Assembly (NCBI RefSeq): GCF_964246085.1
Contig: NZ_CAXTPD010000011.1
Origin: Brotaphodocola sp003480315
Lineage (GTDB): Bacteria; Bacillota; Clostridia; Lachnospirales; Lachnospiraceae
DNA length: 64,000 nt
Reading direction: 5' to 3' (one strand)
In this document: piece by piece, positions 1 through 9,119 of the stretch
How positions within the stretch are numbered: the first letter of the stretch is position 1
Layout: each line of letters opens with the position of its first letter
Notes under the pieces: model-generated
The model's database searches: none
The model's input: the letters and a program-made list of their open reading frames with translations, nothing else
What the model was told of the DNA's origin: nothing
Translations under genes and position numbers: made by a program

Positions 1-887
1 TCCCGTTCCATCCGGTCCAGACTGGAATTTTCAATTCCTCTGATATCGACTCCCAGTTCCACTTCACCCGGAATCACATTCAGCGCGTTTGGATGATTAT
101 TTACCACACCAACCGTTGCAACAGACTGGTATACCGCTTCCCGGTTTCCGATCCGCTCAAGTTCCAGAATAATTTCAGATGCCGCACACATGGCATCGCA
201 GCGCATTCCCATAGGCGTTGCTCCGGAATGCTCAGCCATTCCGCGAAGGTAGAGTTTAAAACGTCTCGGTCCTGCAATCGTCTGAACGATTCCAACCGGT
301 GTTTCTGCCTCCTCCAATACCTTTCCCTGTTCAATATGCAGTTCCAGATACTGCAGAATTCCACTGATTTTAGATGGATGAAGGCTCAGTCCGCGCTCCT
401 TAAAAATCTGTTCCAAGCTTTCTCCGGCTTTTGACATCAGACTTCCCACATCCTGTTTATATATTTCTTTTGTAATCAGTCCGCTTCCTATGGTGCAACA
501 GCCAAAGTTGCTGGATTCCTCACAGCGGAAAGCCCCTACACGCAAAGGAATGCTGACTCCTTCTTTCTTTGCCCATCTCATTACCATGAGACCGGCAATA
601 ATACCGGCAACACCGTCATAACGGCCACCCTCAATGACAGAATCCAGATGCGAGCCTACCAGATAATAATCCCCCGAACTGCTGTTCGAAGCGTAAGTAT
701 TTCCCACTTCATCATGAAAGATCGTGCAATCCAGTTCTTTTGCCAGATCAGAAAATACTGCATGCATTTCATCTTCCTGCTCCGAATACCCTAACCTGGT
801 CACCCCTCCGTCTTCTGTACTTCCAACATCGTAAAAACGGTCAAACAGCTTTTCACAATATTGGATGTCCTCAATACGATTCTCCAT
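1..887 (-). CDS. M20-family amidohydrolase (N-carbamoyl-L-amino acid hydrolase / allantoate amidohydrolase type), 3' part cut by window edge
   Basis: Reading the minus strand from the ATG at 885-887 gives about 295 residues with no stop before the window edge, so the C-terminus is missing. The zinc-peptidase signature GSHLDSVIEGGRYDGVAG, the later LHIEQGKVLEE and the segment AEHSGATPMGMRCDA are typical of the HyuC/AmaB/AllC branch of M20. These are cytosolic dinuclear metal enzymes that cleave N-carbamoyl or allantoate amide bonds. The His and Asp of GSHLDS and the Glu-Glu of CEESS are the expected metal ligands. A purine or hydantoin role fits the PucR-like regulator next door, but the substrate cannot be told from sequence. 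Confidence 0.85.
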   Translation of the reverse strand, partial: MENRIEDIQYCEKLFDRFYDVGSTEDGGVTRLGYSEQEDEMHAVFSDLAKELDCTIFHDEVGNTYASNSSSGDYYLVGSHLDSVIEGGRYDGVAGIIAGLMVMRWAKKEGVSIPLRVGAFRCEESSNFGCCTIGSGLITKEIYKQDVGSLMSKAGESLEQIFKERGLSLHPSKISGILQYLELHIEQGKVLEEAETPVGIVQTIAGPRRFKLYLRGMAEHSGATPMGMRCDAMCAASEIILELERIGNREAVYQSVATVGVVNNHPNALNVIPGEVELGVDIRGIENSSLDRMER

Positions 888-999
888 CGAAATTCCTCCT
901 CGAATTTGATGGTTTCATTGTATCCGAAACGGATTTTGTTTGCTATGTCCCTAAAAACAAGCTTTTTCTGATAATTTTTAACCAAAAAGACAAAGTCCG

Positions 1000-2178
1000 C
1001 TATTTTTCGCTGTTTAGCTTATTGGCCAGAAATGCCAGATAAAACCGGAAATTATCATCCGGCTTTTTTAAATCCATGCCGGTCAGTTCCTGAATCCGGT
1101 TCAACCGGTACTTAATCGTATTTTTATGGGTATACAGCTTTTGTGCCGTCAACTCTGTACTGTTTCCACATTCAAAATATATATAAAGTGTTTCCAGAAG
1201 CTCCTGATTGCGGATTGGCTTCAGAATGTCTGTCAACATATCTGTTTCGGAAGAACGCAGAAATTTCTCCAGTTCGCAAAACAGCTGCAATTCTTTATAC
1301 CTGTAAATCAGTCGATCTCTGTAAAGCATGCTTCCAACGTTCATTGCCTTAAATGCCATGCTGTAGGAGTCACGAATTCCGTTCAATCCACGCTCTACCG
1401 TTCCAATCCCGCACAGCATCCGCATTCTCTCCTGTTTCCAGAACTCATTTAATTCGTCTTCACAAATATAATGTTTGATGACAGATTCTATTTCTTCTTC
1501 CCGCTTTCCTTCCAGCAACAGTAAAAAACCTTTATCCAGCTTCACCATGTAACATCCCGTTATCTTTGGCTCATCTCTCAGCCGATGCTGCAGTGTCTGG
1601 CATAAAAAACGCAGTGCCTTTCGTTCCTGTTCTGTAGGAATATAGCGTTTTCGAAAACAGATATTCACTGCGGCAAAACAATCATGATCTACATCAAATC
1701 CAAACAGATGACCTCTTTCCTTCATAAGAACCTTATCGGTATAGTTATCATATAAAATATCCTTTACATATTTTTCCAGAATTGACGATGTGTTCTCTTC
1801 CTGAAAGATCTGGTCCATGACATTGATCAGAATATCAATATAAGATAAATGAAATGGAATTTCCAACAGCGGAAGATTGCACTGATCTGCTGTTTCTTTT
1901 ACTTCTTCTGGTATTTCATCTACATACTGTCCTGTTTTCACCGCAACACAGCAACAGATATCCGACAGTTCCTCGATCAAATGACATTGTTCTTCCGTTC
2001 CCTTCCTGACAGAATAAAAGCTTGTGAGTAGAAAATCATTTCCTTTCAGCCATCGTTTTATATCGGGTACCTCCATTACGGTTACATGTTCCACATTTCG
2101 ATCCAGTCCCGATTTTCCCGCCAGTACCTGTACATTTTTAAAAACAGGAAGGCTAAGTAAATCTTTTACATTTGCCAT
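1000..2178 (-). CDS. PucR-family transcriptional regulator
   Basis: A 392-residue protein with the PucR N-terminal domain (about residues 5-120, including LKGNDFLLTSFYS), a central GGDEF-like CdaR region (CGIGTVERGLNGI) and a C-terminal PucR helix-turn-helix (YTHKNTIKYRLNRIQELTG, then DNFRFYLAFLANKL). Family members sense purine-catabolic or related intermediates. I place the start at 2178 because GGGGGTG lies six bases before that ATG; the upstream in-frame ATG at 2193 lacks such a site. It is transcribed away from a second, smaller PucR-like gene at 2409 and toward the amidohydrolase, which it probably controls (inference). Confidence 0.88.
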   Translation of the reverse strand: MANVKDLLSLPVFKNVQVLAGKSGLDRNVEHVTVMEVPDIKRWLKGNDFLLTSFYSVRKGTEEQCHLIEELSDICCCVAVKTGQYVDEIPEEVKETADQCNLPLLEIPFHLSYIDILINVMDQIFQEENTSSILEKYVKDILYDNYTDKVLMKERGHLFGFDVDHDCFAAVNICFRKRYIPTEQERKALRFLCQTLQHRLRDEPKITGCYMVKLDKGFLLLLEGKREEEIESVIKHYICEDELNEFWKQERMRMLCGIGTVERGLNGIRDSYSMAFKAMNVGSMLYRDRLIYRYKELQLFCELEKFLRSSETDMLTDILKPIRNQELLETLYIYFECGNSTELTAQKLYTHKNTIKYRLNRIQELTGMDLKKPDDNFRFYLAFLANKLNSEK

Positions 2179-2314
2179 ATTGAACACCCCCATTACTGTA
2201 ATAAGAGAAAATTATATTTTACGCTTCTCACTGTAATATTTCAAGAATTAATCTTTGTTATTTATGACATTTTTTTGCTGATTTTATCTTTTAAGACAAA
2301 CTTTTTAAATGGCA

Positions 2315-2343
2315 TTGACTTTTCCAATTAGCAGGTTTATAAT
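2315..2343 (+). promoter_or_regulatory. sigma-A type promoter for the 2409 gene
   Basis: TTGACT (2315-2320) and TATAAT (2338-2343) are separated by exactly 17 bases. The start codon at 2409 follows about 60 bases later, behind an AAGGAGG ribosome site. The rest of the 2179-2408 divergent intergenic region is AT-rich and shows no other obvious feature. Confidence 0.75.
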
Positions 2344-2408
2344 TGTGTTTTCACAAAAACACAGTTTATATTTTATAATTTTCAAACAATTTCAAGGAGG
2401 GCTTTACA

Positions 2409-3224
2409 ATGAACAAATCTGATAACAAAATCACTTTTTCCTCTTTCTACAATAACATCACCATCCATTTCTATGAAGATGATCAGTTAATGGAAAACGC
2501 AGGCAAAACCTTCGGACTTGACATTAAACGGGATTACTTCCTGGCCATCTCTTTTCTGTATCCTTCCGACATGGTTGTTTCCTATGATGAAAAATATAGC
2601 CTGATGCAGCTGCTATCTCCGCTCACTTCATACGGACCATTAAACGCAGCTATCGCGCAGCCACAAATGATATTCTGTGATAAAGGTACCAGTATGCTGC
2701 TGGCCGCTCATACCAAAGAGGAACTGGCCTCCTGCAAGAAACAGGTCGTAGAAAAAGCAATTGCGATCCTCACCGATGAAATTTCCGATGGTTTTGTCCG
2801 CATTGGAATCGGTACCATTGAAAACAGCCTTTCCGGAATCGAAAAGACCTTCCAGAACAGCATCTGCGCAATCAATGCCGGAGAAAAATTCAAAAAAGAA
2901 CGCCGTGTCCTGGATTTTATCGGAATGGAAATTTACAGTGCCATCAACGCTATGGTACTTGCTCATGGCGATTCCCTGATCAGCACCATTCTGCTTCAGT
3001 TGACCGAAGAAGAACAGACTATTCTCGGTAAATACTATAAATGCAAAGAAGAAATCCCGCAGACCGCCGCTGCATTAAACATCACTACGCAGGAAGTCAC
3101 CGATGCCCTGACGCGGGTAAAAACCAAAACCGGACTGGATGTCCACGATACAGAGGATAATTTTAAACTGAATTTTGTCATGATTGCCAAGAGAGTTCTG
3201 GAAAAAGAAAAAAGACGCCGTTAG
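2409..3224 (+). CDS. PucR/CdaR-like regulator lacking the N-terminal sensor domain
   Basis: 271 residues. The sequence parallels the second half of the divergent PucR protein: GLDIKRDYFLAISF against GFDVDHDCFAAVNI, IGIGTIENSLSGIEKTF against CGIGTVERGLNGIRDSY, and a final TGLDVHDTEDNFKLNF against TGMDLKKPDDNFRFYL. It therefore has the CdaR GGDEF-like domain and a C-terminal helix-turn-helix region but no PucR N-domain. The basic recognition segment of the neighbour (HKNTIKYRLNRI) is replaced by TTQEVTDALTRV, so DNA binding may be altered. A good promoter and an AAGGAGG ribosome site support expression. It could be a partner or modulator of the neighbour; function is otherwise unknown. Confidence 0.75.
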   Translation: MNKSDNKITFSSFYNNITIHFYEDDQLMENAGKTFGLDIKRDYFLAISFLYPSDMVVSYDEKYSLMQLLSPLTSYGPLNAAIAQPQMIFCDKGTSMLLAAHTKEELASCKKQVVEKAIAILTDEISDGFVRIGIGTIENSLSGIEKTFQNSICAINAGEKFKKERRVLDFIGMEIYSAINAMVLAHGDSLISTILLQLTEEEQTILGKYYKCKEEIPQTAAALNITTQEVTDALTRVKTKTGLDVHDTEDNFKLNFVMIAKRVLEKEKRRR

Positions 3225-3251
3225 GCTTGTTTCTTAAACAATCCTGTATGC

Positions 3252-3294
3252 AAAAAGCTCCCGCTTTTCCTTAATTGGAAACGGGAGCTTTTTT
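3252..3294 (+). terminator. intrinsic terminator after the CdaR-like gene
   Basis: AAAAAGCTCCCG pairs with CGGGAGCTTTTTT across an 18-base loop, ending in a T-run on the plus strand. The symmetric A and T flanks may let it work in both directions, also ending transcripts from the remnant genes on the minus strand. Confidence 0.85.
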
Positions 3295-3313
3295 GAATGA
3301 AATAAATAAATTG

Positions 3314-3535
3314 TTAAATATCCAGCGCCGCATGATACCCTTCATACACTGCATTCGTGATGGTGGATACGCGGTGGGCATCGCCGATAATTCTTACAAA
3401 CGGCGCGCTGTCACGCAGCTCGTAAAAAGCTGTAGATTTCGGGCCAATGCCGCCGTCATTGGTAATGTCCGTTCCTCCCATAGGTGCGGAAAACATGCGA
3501 TTGCGGAATGTAACACCTCCAATCCGGATGAGACT
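3314..3535 (-). pseudogene. remnant of an old-yellow-enzyme-type NADH:flavin oxidoreductase with large internal deletion
   Basis: The minus strand encodes the N-terminal FMN-barrel start of this family (SLIRIGGVTFRNR, then MFSAPMGGTDITNDGG and IGPKSTAFYELR). It then runs directly into the family's C-terminus (APFVRIIGDAHR, VSTITNAVYEGYHAALDI, stop at 3314). Normal family members (BaiCD/enoate reductase-like) have about 640 residues, so roughly 550 are missing between the two ends. No start codon or ribosome site is left for a full product. The join falls near TAFYELRD, a string that resembles both flanks, which suggests recombination at a short similarity. Confidence 0.7.
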
Positions 3536-3539
3536 TCCT

Positions 3540-3923
3540 GATTTTCCAGTTCATCCCACTGAAACTCCAGTTCCTGATCATATGCTTTCAGCTCAGACAG
3601 CTGCTCCGCCGGAAAACATTCAAGGTTCCACAGGCAAATCCAATACGGAAAGTACGACGATGTTTTGCAATCTGCTGCATTTTCTGTTTGATTTCTTCCA
3701 TCCGGTATAACAGTTCTTCACTCTGCGCGTAAAAATAATGTCCGGCCTCCGTCGGAGTTGTTCCGTTTGCCGCACGCACAAAAAGCTCAACCTGCAGTTC
3801 ACTTTCCAGATTCCGGATGATGCGGCTTAAGCCCTGCACATTGATAAAAAGCTGGCTCGCCGCTTTGTTGATGATGCATGCTTCGTATACAAGACGAAAG
3901 CAACGAATATCTCTGGTATCCAT
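3540..3923 (-). pseudogene. truncated, frameshifted LysR-family regulator
   Basis: From the ATG at 3923 the product starts as a LysR winged helix (MDTRDIRCFRLVYEACIINK, then LSRIIRNLESELQVELFVR) and reaches the effector domain at FRIGFACGTLNVF. The frame then breaks in a T4 run; adding one T would continue with PAEQLSELKAYDQELEF and WDELENQEV, as expected for a LysR effector domain. The homology ends where the flavin oxidoreductase remnant begins, so about 170 residues are gone. The locus looks like a former regulator-enzyme pair collapsed by deletion. Confidence 0.7.
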
Positions 3924-3935
3924 AAAAGTCTTCCT

Positions 3936-5573
3936 TTATCGTGACAGATCATAGAGTTTCCGGTATTTCTCCTCCAGATACTCCACATAATACTTCGAAT
4001 CAAAGTCCTCTCCGGTCATATCTTTTAAAATCTCCCGGCTGTCTTTCATCTTTCCGTAGCGGTGTACATGCATCTTTAAGTATTCCCGGATCACATCCAG
4101 CTTTCCTTCCTCCAGCAGACGGTCAAAATCCATCTCCTTTTTCATCTGGAAGAGCATCTGCGCACCAAAGGCACTGCCTAACGCGTAGGACGGGAAGTAG
4201 CCGAAGGACCCCTGGGCCCAGTGGATGTCCTGAAGCACGCCCTGCGCGTCAGTTTCCGGGCGGATTCCCAGGTATTCCTCATATTTATCAGCCCAGAGTT
4301 TCGGAAGTTCGCTGACATCCAGATCTTCCTCGATCAGCATTTTCTCCAGTTCATAGCGCACCAGCACATGAAGGCTGTAGGTCAGCTCATCGGCCTCCGT
4401 GCGGATCAGGCCCGGCTGGACTTTGTTGATGGCACGGACAAACATTTCTCGTCCCACACCCTTTAACTGCTCCGGGAACAGCTCTTTCAGCTTTCCGTAT
4501 ACCGGGATCCAGAAGGCCTCGCTGCGACCGATGATATTCTCAAAGAACCGGGACTGGGACTCATGCATGCCCATGGAGGTTCCCTGACCAGCCGGCGTCT
4601 GACTTAACCGGTCATCAATGCCAAATTCGTAAATAGCATGTCCACTCTCATGAATCACAGAAAATGCGGAAGAATCCACTCTGGATTTATAGTGGGTGGT
4701 GATGCGCACATCCCGGTTATGCAAATTTGTGGTAAACGGATGGGCACTGACTGCCAGAACTCCTTTTGAAAAATCAAAGCCCACATACTTTGACAGATAC
4801 TCTGCCAGTTCCCGCTGCTTCTCCTCAGTATAGTCCCCGTCCAGAAAATCATCCTGAATGCGGACCGGACTTTCCATCACCTGCTTTAACAGCGGAACGA
4901 TGTGCTCTTTTAACATGTCAAAAAACTCATCCAGCTTCTCCATGGTAAAACCCGGTTCAAAGGAATTCAGCATCACATCGTAAAGCTTCTGACCTTCCTT
5001 CTGGCGGTAGGACGCAAACTTTTTCTGGTAATCAATGATCTCTTTTAAGACCGGAGCGAAAGAAGCAAAATCATTTTCTTTGCGCGCCTTTGTCCAGATA
5101 CGGGTGGATTTCGAGGTCAGTTCCTGATACGCCCGGTACTCCTCCGGCGGAATGCAGGAGACCTCCTCGATGGTGCGCTTCGCGGATTTCAGAATCGCAT
5201 AACGGATGCCATCTTCCGTGAGTTCTCCGTCCGGTGTTTCCAACGCAGGCTTCCCAATGCCATTCTCCGTCTCAGCCTGAGCTCGGCCTTTCTTTTCTGC
5301 CAATGCTACCTTCTTTTCTGCAGCCACATTTTCTTCTCCCGTCAGTTCCAGCAGGCACTTGTCTACAAGCTTCTTCACCCGCTCGCTCATCATAATGCGC
5401 TGATAGGAGGATGACAACACGCCCTGCATCCGTGCCGTGCGGCTTCCCGCCTTCTCCGGAGCCAGTGTCTCCTCATCCCACTCAAAGAGGATCAACGCCG
5501 TCTCGTAGGCCTGGGCTTCTTCCAGATACTGCATCAGTTCTTCATAATCAGATTGTTTCTTTTCTGTATTCAT
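3936..5573 (-). CDS. M32-family carboxypeptidase (carboxypeptidase Taq type)
   Basis: 545 residues, close to the usual 500-510 for M32 metallocarboxypeptidases. HESGHAIYE provides the HEXXH zinc site, a downstream Glu in MHESQSRFFEN supplies the third ligand, and DVRITT matches the family DXRXT motif. A charged insertion rich in Lys, Ala and Glu (about residues 85-125, containing AEKKVALAEKKGRAQAE) makes it longer than average. AGGAGG sits six bases before the ATG. The cytosolic enzyme trims C-terminal residues from peptides. The gene stands alone, with a 127-base gap upstream. Confidence 0.93.
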   Translation of the reverse strand: MNTEKKQSDYEELMQYLEEAQAYETALILFEWDEETLAPEKAGSRTARMQGVLSSSYQRIMMSERVKKLVDKCLLELTGEENVAAEKKVALAEKKGRAQAETENGIGKPALETPDGELTEDGIRYAILKSAKRTIEEVSCIPPEEYRAYQELTSKSTRIWTKARKENDFASFAPVLKEIIDYQKKFASYRQKEGQKLYDVMLNSFEPGFTMEKLDEFFDMLKEHIVPLLKQVMESPVRIQDDFLDGDYTEEKQRELAEYLSKYVGFDFSKGVLAVSAHPFTTNLHNRDVRITTHYKSRVDSSAFSVIHESGHAIYEFGIDDRLSQTPAGQGTSMGMHESQSRFFENIIGRSEAFWIPVYGKLKELFPEQLKGVGREMFVRAINKVQPGLIRTEADELTYSLHVLVRYELEKMLIEEDLDVSELPKLWADKYEEYLGIRPETDAQGVLQDIHWAQGSFGYFPSYALGSAFGAQMLFQMKKEMDFDRLLEEGKLDVIREYLKMHVHRYGKMKDSREILKDMTGEDFDSKYYVEYLEEKYRKLYDLSR

Positions 5574-5701
5574 GTGGTCCTCCTGACCGCAGGAACCATG
5601 TGATCCTGCTGAACGCTTTCATTTCAAATTGCCGCTAATAGCCTTACTATGCCCCATTCTCTTATAGCACATCCGCCAAAATCAGGCAAAAGATTTTCTT
5701 T

Positions 5702-7510
5702 TTAGCCACGATAACGGTTCAGCGCCGCAAATACCTCCTGGCTTCTCGGCTTTGCCAGACCACATGGTACATAGGAGCCAGTCAAACCGTCCCAGCCTTT
5801 TGTCTCAATTCTTTTTTGCAATTCTGCCGCAATCTGCCGCAGTGTTTTCCTGCCGTCAGTCAGCTGTTCCAATGCACAACGGGTAAAATAGGCAAGGGCA
5901 GATGTCTGCTCGGAATCCGCAAGCTGCTCCACGTAGCGCAGATCCACCGTCTCCCGGTCGATGGAGAAGGAATCTTTGCCAAAAGTTTTCACTTTACTGC
6001 GCTCCTGGGCGCGATCACCACCCCGGCCGCCTCTGGTACGACCGCCTCGTTCCTCTCCTGTCTGTTCGGATGTCCGCCTTCCAAAGTGTCCGCCTTCAGC
6101 CCTGCTATCCATGCGTCCTCCCCTGCTTACTCCGGAATCACTGTGTCCTGCCATATACGCCTCCGTAAACCCCGGAACCGCAAATCCCGGTGCCTGGGTT
6201 CTCGGTGCCTGATGCTCTTTACAAAGTGCTTTCACCCGCTCCGTAATTTCCACCGGCTTATAGCAGTCCATCTGAATGATATGGTCCGCAATGTAGAAGA
6301 AGGCTCCGGAGCTTCCTGCTACCAGGATCGTGGACACGCCGGCTTTCTCATACAGATCTCCTGCCCGCTCCAGAAATGGCGTGATCGGCTCTTTCTCCCG
6401 GCTGATGACCTGCTGCATGAAATCATCCCGCACCATAAAGTTAGTGGCGGAGGTATCTTCATCAATCAAAAACAGCCTGCTTCCCGCCTCAATGCCTTCC
6501 AACACGCCCGCTGCCTGGGAAGTGCTTCCGCTGGCGTCCGGCGTGGAAAAGCTTTTCGTGTTCTTGCCGTTTGGCAGGTCATTGATGAACATAGAGATAT
6601 CGGTATTCCGGATGGAACGGCCTTCCTCGGCCCGCAGTTTCACCGCGGTCTCATCCGCCAGGACAAATTCCCGTCCGTCTCCTGCAACGTGGTCGTACAC
6701 GCCCATCTGCAGCGCGGAAAGCAGCGTCGATTTTCCATGATAGCCGCCGCCCACGATCAGCGTGATGCCTGCCGGAACCGCCATGCCACGAATCTCTCCG
6801 TGATGGGGCAGAACAAAGCTCTGCTCCATCGTCTTCGGGGAAATAAAGGGAATACTGTCCTTCATAGGCTGGTCAGAAACACCGCTTTTTCTCGGCAGAA
6901 TAGAGCCGTTTGCCACAAAGGCCACTACATTTCGCTCCCGCATCCGGCGGCGTAGCTCTGCCTGGTCTTCAGCCAGCCATACCGCCTGCTGCAGCGACTT
7001 TCGGTCCAGATTTTTGGCGAAGAAGCTCTTCTCCGCTGTTCTCGGCAGAAAATCAAACAGAATCTTCTCCAGGCCGCCCGCGTCAATGGTTCTTCCAAAA
7101 GCCGGAAAACCCACATGGAAACGCACGGTGATGGTGTTGCAGCTGATTTCGCAGGCGCTGCGCTCCAAAACCTCCTGCCCGCACCGGCTGATGGAGATCA
7201 GGCCGCTCTTGCCGGAGCCTTTTGCCTGAAAGCTGAACCGCTCTGTCTGAGCTGAAAACAGTCTCGTCAGATGATCCTGCAGTGCAATGCGCTTACATTC
7301 CTGATCCCGCAATTCTTCCGAAAAGCCTGACAGTTTCCACGGAATTTCCAGATGCACCGAGGACGGGGACGCAAAGGGGTCTCCCTGCACATGGTCAATC
7401 ACCAGCACATAGGTTCCGAACTGGTACGCCCCAGCTAGGGATTTGTAAGCCGGATAGCTTTTATGGTCAATAGCACGCAGCATCGTGCGCAGTTCATTTG
7501 ATGATTTCAT
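5702..7510 (-). CDS. predicted ATPase of the ABC class (COG3044 type)
   Basis: 602 residues. A Walker A GGGYHGKSTLLSAL and a Walker B RLFLIDEDTSATNFM lie in the middle third, and the N-terminal part (IDHKSYPAYKSL, YVLVIDHVQGDPFASPSS) is characteristic of this uncharacterised family. Between the ATPase core and a C-terminal domain (from about residue 500) is an Arg/Gly-rich linker with RGG-like repeats (GGRTRGGRGGDRAQERS), which suggests nucleic-acid contact. I start at 7510 because AAGGAGA precedes that ATG; the upstream in-frame ATG at 7561 has no ribosome site. The function of the family is not established. Confidence 0.85.
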   Translation of the reverse strand: MKSSNELRTMLRAIDHKSYPAYKSLAGAYQFGTYVLVIDHVQGDPFASPSSVHLEIPWKLSGFSEELRDQECKRIALQDHLTRLFSAQTERFSFQAKGSGKSGLISISRCGQEVLERSACEISCNTITVRFHVGFPAFGRTIDAGGLEKILFDFLPRTAEKSFFAKNLDRKSLQQAVWLAEDQAELRRRMRERNVVAFVANGSILPRKSGVSDQPMKDSIPFISPKTMEQSFVLPHHGEIRGMAVPAGITLIVGGGYHGKSTLLSALQMGVYDHVAGDGREFVLADETAVKLRAEEGRSIRNTDISMFINDLPNGKNTKSFSTPDASGSTSQAAGVLEGIEAGSRLFLIDEDTSATNFMVRDDFMQQVISREKEPITPFLERAGDLYEKAGVSTILVAGSSGAFFYIADHIIQMDCYKPVEITERVKALCKEHQAPRTQAPGFAVPGFTEAYMAGHSDSGVSRGGRMDSRAEGGHFGRRTSEQTGEERGGRTRGGRGGDRAQERSKVKTFGKDSFSIDRETVDLRYVEQLADSEQTSALAYFTRCALEQLTDGRKTLRQIAAELQKRIETKGWDGLTGSYVPCGLAKPRSQEVFAALNRYRG

Positions 7511-7634
7511 GGCAAATCTCCTTATACACGTTTGCCGGGCGCCTGTCAGCAGAGTTCCCACTGTACAAACGTCCGGCAGACATTTTCTGATCCGGCAGAT
7601 ATTGTCTTTGCACAGCCAATATCTGCCTCATCTC

Positions 7635-9008
7635 CTATAATGTTTCCGCGATCTTTCTCGCTACATACACACCACTTGCGGATGCGTGGGACAGGGAATG
7701 GGTCACGCCGCTGCCATCACCAATAATGTAAAGGCCTTTGTGGCGGCTCTCCAGGTTCTCATCCACATCCACTTCCATGTTGTAGAATTTGACCTCCACG
7801 CCGTACAGCAGGGTATCGTCATTGGCAGTACCGGGCGCGATCTTATCCAGGGCGTAGATCATCTCAATAATGCCGTCCAGAATACGTTTCGGCAGCACCA
7901 GGCTTAAGTCGCCCGGAGTTGCAGAAAGAGTCGGCATGAACATGTTTTCCTCGATACGTTTCTGGGTGCTTCGTCTTCCGCGTACCAGATCACCGAAACG
8001 CTGTACGATGACACCGCCGCCCAGCATATTGGAAAGACGGGCGATGCTCTCACCGTAGCCGTTGCTGTCCTTAAACGGTTCAGAGAAATGCTTGGACACC
8101 AGCAGCGCGAAGTTAGTGCACTCTGTCTGTTTGGCCGGATCCTCATAGCTGTGGCCATTTACGGTCACGATGCCGTTGGTATTCTCATTTACCACGATGC
8201 CGCGCGGGTTCATACAGAAAGTACGCACATTATCCTCAAACTTCTCGGTGCGGTATACGATCTTACTCTCGTAAAGCTCATCCGTCAGATGGGAGAATAA
8301 TACAGCCGGAAGCTCCACGCGAACGCCCAGGTCCACACGGTTGGACTTAGTCGGGATCTCAAGCTCCTTACAGATATGCTCCATCCATTTGCTTCCGCTT
8401 CTTCCTACGGAAACAATACATTTCTTACAGTCATAGGAGGTCTCACCCACCCATACCCGGTAGGTTCCGTCCTCGAGGCTCTCAATATGGGTAACCGGAG
8501 ACTCAAAGTAGAAATCCACCAGTTCCTTTAACTCATCATAAAGCTGCTCCAGCACAACCAGATTGATGTCGGTTCCCAGATGGCGCACGGATGCATCTAA
8601 CAGCTTCAGGCGGTTCTGGATGCAGACCTTCTTTAAACTGGTTCCTGCGGTAGAGTACATCCTGGTACCTTCACCGCCGTGGGCCATGTTGATCTCATCC
8701 ACATATTCCATAAGCTCAGTAGCTGCCTTTTTGCCAATGTATTCGTACAGAGTGCCGCCAAAATCATTGGTAATGTTGTATTTACCATCGGAGAATGCGC
8801 CCGCTCCGCCGAATCCGCTCATAATGGAGCAAGATTTACATTTGATGCAGGATTTGATCTTATCACCGTCAATCGGGCAGTGACGCTTCTTTAAGGTGTA
8901 GCCGGAATCAAAAACCGCGATTTTTTTGCCGCCGCACTTCTTTGTAAGCTCATACGCAGAGTAAATACCACCCGGGCCTGCGCCCACAATAATCACATCA
9001 TACTTCAT
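7635..9008 (-). CDS. NAD(P)/FAD-dependent dehydrogenase (COG2509 type)
   Basis: 457 residues opening with a Rossmann FAD-binding motif MKYDVIIVGAGPGGIYSAYE. A Cys cluster CPIDGDKIKSCIKCKSC near residue 45 and the following GFGGAGAFSDGKYN are features of the uncharacterised FAD-dependent dehydrogenases of this COG. The C-terminus carries the second FAD-binding stretch GLYIIGDGSGVTHSLSHA. The start at 9008 follows a GAAGGAG site; the upstream ATG at 9074 is less likely. The substrate is unknown; the protein is presumably cytosolic. Confidence 0.85.
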   Translation of the reverse strand: MKYDVIIVGAGPGGIYSAYELTKKCGGKKIAVFDSGYTLKKRHCPIDGDKIKSCIKCKSCSIMSGFGGAGAFSDGKYNITNDFGGTLYEYIGKKAATELMEYVDEINMAHGGEGTRMYSTAGTSLKKVCIQNRLKLLDASVRHLGTDINLVVLEQLYDELKELVDFYFESPVTHIESLEDGTYRVWVGETSYDCKKCIVSVGRSGSKWMEHICKELEIPTKSNRVDLGVRVELPAVLFSHLTDELYESKIVYRTEKFEDNVRTFCMNPRGIVVNENTNGIVTVNGHSYEDPAKQTECTNFALLVSKHFSEPFKDSNGYGESIARLSNMLGGGVIVQRFGDLVRGRRSTQKRIEENMFMPTLSATPGDLSLVLPKRILDGIIEMIYALDKIAPGTANDDTLLYGVEVKFYNMEVDVDENLESRHKGLYIIGDGSGVTHSLSHASASGVYVARKIAETL

Positions 9009-9119
9009 GCACTCAAAACTCCTTCTCTTTTTTATTCCCGTTTTTAACACCGGGCAGAAAAACAGAGAATCCACTGGATTCCCTGTTCTTACATACTGTT
9101 TCAGTTGCTCTGCAAAATC

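Noticed and set aside
5816..6955. A 379-codon plus-strand open frame.
   Set aside because: It lies antisense to the ABC-class ATPase gene, has no recognisable domain and reflects codon bias of the real gene.
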